Position numbers and translations under genes: made by a program. Under the pieces are notes generated by a model. It saw nothing but the letters and a program-made list of their open reading frames with translations. It searched no databases and had not been told where the DNA came from. A stretch of DNA of 20,434 nucleotides. It comes from CAYSIX01 sp964431205 (GTDB lineage Bacteria; Planctomycetota; Phycisphaerae; Phycisphaerales; Phycisphaeraceae). The stretch is taken from contig CAYSIX010000052.1 in the NCBI GenBank assembly GCA_964431205.1, forward strand, positions 1-20,434. The letters run 5' to 3'. The first letter of the stretch is position 1. Each line of letters starts with the position of its first letter. Below are positions 16,422-20,434 of this stretch, piece by piece.

Positions 16422-16988
16422 TCAGGAGGAGTCGCTCAGCACCGCGAGGTAACGCTCGATCTGTTCGAGGTGCGTCAGGTCGTGCCCCGCGTGCAGACGC
16501 AGCAGGACGGCGAGCGATTCCTCGCCGCGCTCCGCGTGACGGCCGACGCGCCGCATCTGCCCGGGCTCGATCCGCCGCCACTGGGCGAGGTTGATCCGGC
16601 GCAGCGCGGCGAAGTGTTCGCTCAGCTCCGCCGGCTCGCGCTCGTTATGGCGCAGCGTCGCCGCCCACTTCTCCTGGTCCATGGCGGTGATGGTGGGCTC
16701 GTGGTCACAGAGGATCGTGCGGATGCGCCAGCCGAAGGTCCACTCGGCGTCGTGCAGGTGGCCGATGACCTCGAGCGGTGTCCAGGTCCAGCGGTCGGCG
16801 TAGGGGCGTCGCCGCAGGGTTTCGGCCGGCGTGACTTGGACGAGCTTGCCCAACGCGTCGGGCGTGGCGGCCAGAACGTCGAGCGGATCGCGATCGCCGA
16901 CGAGACCGTCCAGCCGGGCGCGGTAGGCGGCGGGATCGTGCCGCTCGATCCGCGATAACGATGAGGTCGGGGGTGTGTTCGTGCTCAC
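16422..16988 (-). CDS. DinB family protein
   Basis: The 188-residue four-helix protein has DinB/YfiT-type features: YADRWTWTPLEVIGHLHDAEWTFGWRIRTIL in the middle and LLRLHAGHDLTHLEQIERYL at the end. The His of GHLHDAEW and the two His of HAGHDLTH are the expected metal ligands. Family members include thiol-dependent transferases (bacillithiol or mycothiol S-transferases) and many proteins of unknown role. The start is a GTG at 16988, 10 bases after the flavoprotein stop, so the pair is likely an operon. It is the second DinB-fold protein in the window, after DUF1569 at 4139-4684. Confidence 0.88.
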   Translation of the reverse strand: MSTNTPPTSSLSRIERHDPAAYRARLDGLVGDRDPLDVLAATPDALGKLVQVTPAETLRRRPYADRWTWTPLEVIGHLHDAEWTFGWRIRTILCDHEPTITAMDQEKWAATLRHNEREPAELSEHFAALRRINLAQWRRIEPGQMRRVGRHAERGEESLAVLLRLHAGHDLTHLEQIERYLAVLSDSS

Positions 16989-16998
16989 GCGTCAAAGC

Positions 16999-17745
16999 CT
17001 AGCGGAACTCGGGGACGGGGTGGTCGAACCGGCAGCCGGCGTCCCAGGCCGAACGCTGATTGCCGTGGGCGGGGATGCCGCCGGCGTCCTTGAGCATCCG
17101 CGCCAGGTGCAGCAGATTCCACGTCATGAAGGTGGTGTTTCGCTGGGTGAACTCGTTGGTGGGCCCGCCGGAGCCCTCGTCGAGGTAGGAGGGCCCGGGC
17201 CCGGCCTCGCCGATCCAGCCGGCGTCGGCCTGGGGCGGGATCACGCAGCCCAGGTGCTGAAGCGAGTACAGGATGTTCATCGCGCAGTGCTTGATCCCGT
17301 CCTCGTTACCCGTGACGATGCACCCGCCGGCCTTGCCGTAGTAGGCGTACTGGCCCGCGTCGTTCAGGTCGGCCGAGGTCGAGTACAGCCGCTCGATCAC
17401 CTTCGTGCAGACCGACGACTTGTCACCGAGCCAGATCGGCGTGCCGATGACGAGGATGTCGGCCGCCTTGACCTTTTCGTAGATCCACGGCCAGTCGTCT
17501 TTCTCCCAGCCGTGCTCGGTCATGTCGGGGTAGACGCCGTAGGCGATCTCGTGATCGACCGGTCGGACGATCTCGACGTGGACGCCGTTGGCTTGCATGA
17601 TCGCGGCGGAGACGTCGATCAGGCCGCGCGTGTGCGATTGCTCGGGGCTGCGCTTGAGCGTGCCGTTGAGAAAAAGCGCCCGCAGGTCGGAATAGTCGGC
17701 GGGGGGATCGTCGCACAGCTCCCGCTGCCGGTCGGTCAGTTCCAT
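16999..17745 (-). CDS. NADPH-dependent FMN reductase/flavodoxin-like oxidoreductase
   Basis: The 248-residue flavoprotein contains the FMN phosphate-binding loop LFLNGTLKRSPEQSHT (about 24-39), ILVIGTPIWLGDKSS, and GKAGGCIVTGNEDG, all typical of the NADPH-dependent FMN reductase fold. It is probably a quinone, azo or iron reductase; no specific substrate can be read. The ATG at 17745 has AAAGGGA about 6 bases upstream. The DinB gene follows after 10 bases. A degenerate copy of its first 80 or so codons lies 1.3 kb upstream at 18833-19071, which shows a past local duplication. Confidence 0.9.
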   Translation of the reverse strand: MELTDRQRELCDDPPADYSDLRALFLNGTLKRSPEQSHTRGLIDVSAAIMQANGVHVEIVRPVDHEIAYGVYPDMTEHGWEKDDWPWIYEKVKAADILVIGTPIWLGDKSSVCTKVIERLYSTSADLNDAGQYAYYGKAGGCIVTGNEDGIKHCAMNILYSLQHLGCVIPPQADAGWIGEAGPGPSYLDEGSGGPTNEFTQRNTTFMTWNLLHLARMLKDAGGIPAHGNQRSAWDAGCRFDHPVPEFR

Positions 17746-17850
17746 TCGGGTCCCTTTCGTCAAGCCGCGTGTTGAGTCGTCCACCGAGGACAACGCCGTT
17801 CGCGGGCGGTTGTATCGCGGTTTGCCGCGTCACCGTGTCGCCGCCGGGCC

Positions 17851-18033
17851 TCATGCGGGGTCGGCGTCGACCTCGGTGAACCCGTCGCGGTCGAACGTCA
17901 CGCGCAGGCGGTTCGGTCGGCAGCAGACGGGGCAGTCCTCGACGTAGTCCTGCCGCTCGCCGCCGCTCGGATCGACCGCGAGCTGGATCGACTCGCCGCA
18001 GTGCGGGCAGGTGTATTCAGCGGTCTCGTCCAT
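17851..18033 (-). CDS. CPXCG motif-containing cysteine-rich protein
   Basis: This 60-residue protein begins MDETAEYTCPHCGESIQLAVD and has a second pair in DCPVCCRPNRLRV. The CPxCG knuckle followed by CPVC is the signature of a small zinc-ribbon family of unknown function. It lies 30 bases downstream of the flavin oxidoreductase gene in the same direction, so it is probably in that operon. The ATG at 18033 has only a weak upstream purine stretch. Confidence 0.88.
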   Translation of the reverse strand: MDETAEYTCPHCGESIQLAVDPSGGERQDYVEDCPVCCRPNRLRVTFDRDGFTEVDADPA

Positions 18034-18063
18034 CGTGCGGTTTCCGACCTTCGCCGGGAGAGA

Positions 18064-18753
18064 TCACGCTTCAATCACCAGCTTGTCCGGGTCGACGCCG
18101 TGCCGCTTCAGCACTTCGCTCAGGTCCGTCATCATCTCCGGCGGTCCACAAAGATAGACCGGCCTGTCGAAGTCGACCTTCTGCCGCTGCAGGAAGTCGC
18201 CGTCGATTCGACCGGCATGGTAAGGATGCTCGCCTTTCTCCCGCGTCAGCGTGTAGACCGCGTTGTCGCCAAGCATGCGCGTGAACTCGCCGTGGAGAAT
18301 AATGTCCGCGGCGGTTCTGTTGGAAAACAGCAGGCGGTTGCCGTCCAGCCCGTCGTCCTTCTCCAGTTGCCGCAGGATCGCGATGAAAGGCGTCACGCCT
18401 GCGCCGCCGGCGATGAACGTGCCCGGACCCCGATAGGTGATCGCGCCCCACGCCTCGCCGATCTCGAGCCGATCGCCCACCCCCAGCCGACCAAGCTGCG
18501 CGGTGACGCCGTCATGATCCTCGTAGATCTTGACAGTGAACTCCAGGTGGGGGTTGTCGTTCAGAGACGTGAAGGTTAACGGCCGCTTCTCGTCGCGCCA
18601 ATCGTCATCGTCGATACACAGCTCCGTGGCCTGGCCCGGCCGGAAGCTGTAACCGTCGGGTTTCTCGATCACGAATCGGCGCACGTCGTGCGTGACCGGC
18701 TCGGCGGCAAGAATGCGACAACTGAAACGCTTTTCGTCGTTTGATTCGCTCAT
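18064..18753 (-). CDS. Ferredoxin-NADP reductase-type FAD/NAD(P)-binding oxidoreductase
   Basis: The 229-residue protein has the two FNR domains. The FAD-binding barrel contains FRPGQATELC and RPLTFTS (57-63), which binds the flavin. The NAD(P) domain starts with FIAGGAGVTPFIAIL (about 113-127) and ends with YLCGPPEMM. It lacks both an iron-sulfur domain and the C-terminal aromatic residue of plant-type FNR. It resembles stand-alone flavin reductase modules. The electron acceptor is unknown; the flavoprotein and CPXCG genes lie downstream. ATG 18753 is preferred, with ATG 18762 (MVHMSESN) possible. No ribosome binding site is visible, but TACGAT sits 7 bases before ATG 18753. Confidence 0.88.
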   Translation of the reverse strand: MSESNDEKRFSCRILAAEPVTHDVRRFVIEKPDGYSFRPGQATELCIDDDDWRDEKRPLTFTSLNDNPHLEFTVKIYEDHDGVTAQLGRLGVGDRLEIGEAWGAITYRGPGTFIAGGAGVTPFIAILRQLEKDDGLDGNRLLFSNRTAADIILHGEFTRMLGDNAVYTLTREKGEHPYHAGRIDGDFLQRQKVDFDRPVYLCGPPEMMTDLSEVLKRHGVDPDKLVIEA

Positions 18754-18832
18754 ATGAACCATCGTAGGCGCGATGTGTCGCGGTCGCCTCAGCGTGTGCC
18801 GGAAGCAACAGCTCGATCGTGCCGACCTGGTC

Positions 18833-19071
18833 CTAGCCGTGCTCGGCCGTCTCGGGACAGACCCCGTAGGCGATCTCGTGATCGAACGGACGGATGACCT
18901 CGACGGGGACACAGTTGGCTTGCACGACCGCGTCCATGGCGTCGATCAGGCTGCGCGTGTGCGATCGTTCGGGGCTGCGCTTGATCGTGAAGTTGAGCAG
19001 CACCGCCCGCGGGGCGGAATAATCGGCGGGGGATCGTTGCACGGCCGCCGCTGCTTGTCGGTCAGTTCCGT
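18833..19071 (-). pseudogene. Decayed partial duplicate of the FMN reductase gene 5' end
   Basis: The minus strand aligns with codons 1-80 of the flavoprotein at 16999-17745, e.g. IKRSPERSHTRSLID and EVIRPFDHEIAYGV against LKRSPEQSHTRGLID and EIVRPVDHEIAYGV. Three lesions are visible: the start is ACG (19069-19071) instead of ATG; a run of six C (17701-17706 in the parent) is reduced to five (19028-19032), shifting the frame; and the Trp codon after TEHG has become TAG at 18833-18835. After that all similarity ends. The fragment cannot encode a working enzyme. Confidence 0.9.
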
Positions 19072-19826
19072 TCGCTCCGCTGCATGTAGTAGCTCGCCCA
19101 GGCGCCGATGACATCACCGAGAAACTCGGCGTCCTCGGCCCGTCGGACGAGATGATCGGCGTCCCCGAGCGACACAAAGCTCTTGGGGTGCCTGGCGGCC
19201 TTGAAGATCTTCTCGGCGTTGTCGATCCCGACGACCTCGTCACGCGGGCTGTGGAAGATCATCAGCGGGCGGCGCAGCGCGGCGATGTGGTCGCGCAGGT
19301 TCGCCTCGTCCAACGCCTCGAAGAACTCGCGGGTGATCGTGAACGACCGGCCGGCGATGGTGACGGTCGCCTTGCCATTCTCATCAAACTCGGGTGTCGC
19401 CAGCAGCCGCTTGACGTGCGCCGGTTCCGACGGCGCGCCGATCGTTGCCACGGCCGCGACGCGCTCGAGCTGCCCCGCCGCGGCGAGCACCGCCGCCCCG
19501 CCCAGCGAGTGCCCGATCAGCAGGCCCACCGGCCGATCCGCCTCGCGCATCGCCCCCGCCGCCGCCAGCAGGTCCGCCACGTTACGCCCGAAGTGCGACT
19601 CGGCGAACTCCCCTTCGCTCTCGCCCAGGCCCGTGAAGTCGAACCGCAGCACGCCGATCCCGCGGCGGTTCAGCGCCGCGCTGACCCGACGCACCACGTG
19701 CAGGTCCTTCGAGCACGTGAAGCAGTGGGCGAAGATCGCGTGCCCGACGGCGTCGCCGTCCGCGACCTCCAGCACCCCGGCGAGCCGGTCGCCCGTCTCG
19801 GTCTCGAATCGGATCGTCTGGCTCAT
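19062..19826 (-). CDS. Alpha/beta hydrolase of the hydrolase-OsmC family, lacking the OsmC domain
   Basis: The 254-residue hydrolase has FAHCFTCSKDL, RFDFTGLGESEGEF, the nucleophile elbow GHSLGG (Ser107), Asp196 in HSPRDEVVGIDNA and His225 in GDADHL. This family is often fused to a C-terminal OsmC peroxiredoxin domain, giving about 400 residues. Here the protein ends straight after WASYYMQ with RSERN, and no OsmC sequence follows. The TGA at 19062-19064 lies inside the duplicated flavoprotein fragment, so the present 3' end appears to have been created by that insertion. Stand-alone members also exist, so truncation is likely but not proven. ATG 19826 is chosen over GTG 19832; the ribosome binding site is weak. 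Confidence 0.88.
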   Translation of the reverse strand: MSQTIRFETETGDRLAGVLEVADGDAVGHAIFAHCFTCSKDLHVVRRVSAALNRRGIGVLRFDFTGLGESEGEFAESHFGRNVADLLAAAGAMREADRPVGLLIGHSLGGAAVLAAAGQLERVAAVATIGAPSEPAHVKRLLATPEFDENGKATVTIAGRSFTITREFFEALDEANLRDHIAALRRPLMIFHSPRDEVVGIDNAEKIFKAARHPKSFVSLGDADHLVRRAEDAEFLGDVIGAWASYYMQRSERN

Positions 19827-19886
19827 GGCCACACGGTAGGGCCCGGTCCGCGGCCCGGCCAGCCTCGCCCGTCGCGACGATCCCGC

Positions 19887-19934
19887 GAGGACTCCCTGCC
19901 GGGGGCGCTTGAGGACTCCCTGCCGGGGGCGCTT
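19887..19934. repeat. Two perfect tandem copies of a 24-base unit
   Basis: The unit, which begins GAGGACTCCCTGCC and ends GGGGGCGCTT, occurs at 19887-19910 and again without change at 19911-19934, in the non-coding stretch between the hydrolase and hicB genes. Each copy contains a CCCTGCCGGGG core able to fold on itself. Two copies only; not a CRISPR. Confidence 0.9.
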
Positions 19935-20013
19935 CGTGAACGATGCAGACTTGCCTCGGCCGCCGAGTGAGAGCGGATACCGCCTGCTATGATGCCTAGT
20001 CTTAACTTTGTGG

Positions 20014-20043
20014 TTGATTCGACCCGGGTACCCGGTCGATAAT
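20014..20043 (+). promoter_or_regulatory. hicB promoter with a palindrome in the spacer
   Basis: TTGATT at 20014-20019 and GATAAT at 20038-20043 are separated by 18 bases, a good sigma-70-like match. Transcription would start near 20050, only about 3 bases before ATG 20053, so the leader is very short or absent. The spacer holds an imperfect palindrome (GACC-C-GGGTACCC-GGTC, 20021-20037) with one extra C in the left arm. A protein bound there would block RNA polymerase, so it is a candidate operator. Confidence 0.6.
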
Positions 20044-20052
20044 GAGTTGACG

Positions 20053-20274
20053 ATGAGTTCTACTGCGACCAGTTACACGATCACCGATGGCCAGCTCGTG
20101 CTGACGCTCACCGAGGCGGAGGAGGGCGGGTACATCGTGACGTCGCCGATGGACCCCGAGCTCGTCACCGAGGCGGAAACGGTGGCCGAGGCGTTCGAGA
20201 TGGCCCGCGACGCGCTGGAGGGCCTGCGGGAATCTCGGGCGAAGCTCATCGATCAACTTAAGTCCATCGCCTGA
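20053..20274 (+). CDS. HicB-like antitoxin, short form
   Basis: The 73-residue protein contains the HicB partial RNase H-like core: LVLTLTEAEEGGYIVTSP, then ELVTEAETVAEAFEMARDALEGL, corresponding to the YxVxxP...T.G.T..EA pattern of the family. It ends with a short helix and lacks the ribbon-helix-helix or helix-turn-helix domain that longer HicB proteins use to bind DNA. HicB normally blocks the HicA mRNA interferase. The ATG at 20053 is chosen because it fits the promoter and the family length; no clear ribosome binding site is seen. The HicA-like gene lies on the opposite strand, with 9 bases between the stop codons. The usual arrangement is hicA-hicB in tandem. Confidence 0.75.
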   Translation: MSSTATSYTITDGQLVLTLTEAEEGGYIVTSPMDPELVTEAETVAEAFEMARDALEGLRESRAKLIDQLKSIA

Positions 20275-20283
20275 TCCACCGCG

Positions 20284-20434
20284 TCAGACCGGGGACGGCA
20301 CGCCCAACTGCTTGCAGATGCCCCGGATCGTCCCGACTTTCGGGAACTCTTTATGGCGCGCGACCGGGGCCCGGGTCTGAGAATGTGTGTGAGAAGCCTC
20401 GCTTGAGCCGATGAGAGAAGTATGGCAAGGACGC
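20284..20434 (-). CDS. HicA-like toxin, C-terminal part (cut by window edge)
   Basis: The minus strand encodes a C-terminal stretch PVARHKEFPKVGTIRGICKQLG followed by VPSPV and a TGA at 20284-20286. This matches the end of HicA-type dsRNA-binding toxins: a V.RHKE strand, then a GT(L/I)R.I.KQLG helix. The catalytic His of HicA normally lies in a GSH motif upstream. Here the frame reads IGSSEASHTHSQT, so the exact GSH is altered or the 5' part is shifted. The start lies beyond the right edge. With the hicB-like gene it would form a toxin-antitoxin pair in convergent orientation. Moderate confidence, as only about 50 codons are visible. Confidence 0.5.
   Translation of the reverse strand, partial: RPCHTSLIGSSEASHTHSQTRAPVARHKEFPKVGTIRGICKQLGVPSPV

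Noticed and set aside
19887..19934. Direct repeats considered as a CRISPR array
   Set aside because: The two units abut with no spacer and there are only two; no cas gene is in the window.

Overview
This is a high-GC bacterial chromosome fragment (coding third positions are mostly G or C). It reads like a member of the Planctomycetota, probably Phycisphaerae-like. That placement is an inference from the mix of genes: an RHS core tail, a hopanoid C-3 methylase-like radical SAM enzyme, DUF1569 and DinB-like proteins, and a CPXCG protein. No rRNA or marker gene is present to prove it. A run of ten N at 14032-14041 shows that the sequence is a scaffolded draft or metagenome assembly.

Layout. Positions 1-2429 (minus strand) are the remains of an RHS polymorphic-toxin locus. 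From right to left they hold a truncated RHS core tail with a C-terminal toxin region broken by two in-frame stops, a candidate immunity gene coupled to it by a 4-base GTGA overlap, and a second RHS core fragment running off the left edge. Positions 2426-7081 hold a secreted dienelactone hydrolase, a very small membrane protein, a DJ-1/PfpI plus DUF1569 pair, an aldo/keto reductase, a secreted protein of unknown role with a probable leaderless promoter, and an atypical SDR. Positions 7138-10358 (minus) hold the HpnR-like B12/radical SAM enzyme, a second aldo/keto reductase and an exported T4-type lysozyme. Positions 10566-13349 (minus) are a probable envelope redox-repair operon: exported glutathione peroxidase, membrane-anchored MsrB-MsrA fusion, lipoprotein-like esterase. 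Positions 13454-16012 (minus) hold a lipoprotein polysaccharide deacetylase crossed by the assembly gap, a GNAT acetyltransferase, a DUF488 protein, a clear Rho-independent terminator and a second DJ-1/PfpI protein. Positions 16422-19826 (minus) hold a DinB protein, an NADPH-FMN-reductase-type flavoprotein, a CPXCG protein, a flavin/NAD(P)H oxidoreductase, a degenerate duplicate of the flavoprotein's 5' end and an alpha/beta hydrolase whose stop codon lies inside that duplicate. At the right edge a short HicB-like antitoxin gene (plus) faces a partial HicA-like gene (minus) tail to tail, with a palindrome inside the hicB promoter.

How the genes fit together. Apart from the RHS and HicAB loci, many products deal with reactive carbonyls, peroxides or oxidised methionine: two DJ-1/PfpI proteins, two aldo/keto reductases, a glutathione peroxidase, MsrBA and flavin oxidoreductases. 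Several are exported, which suggests protection of the envelope. Most of this is ordinary accessory metabolism. The most unusual parts are the orphan RHS toxin/immunity module, the hpnR-like gene standing alone, the exported phage-type lysozyme, the decayed gene duplicate that ends a neighbouring gene, and the convergent HicB/HicA pair.
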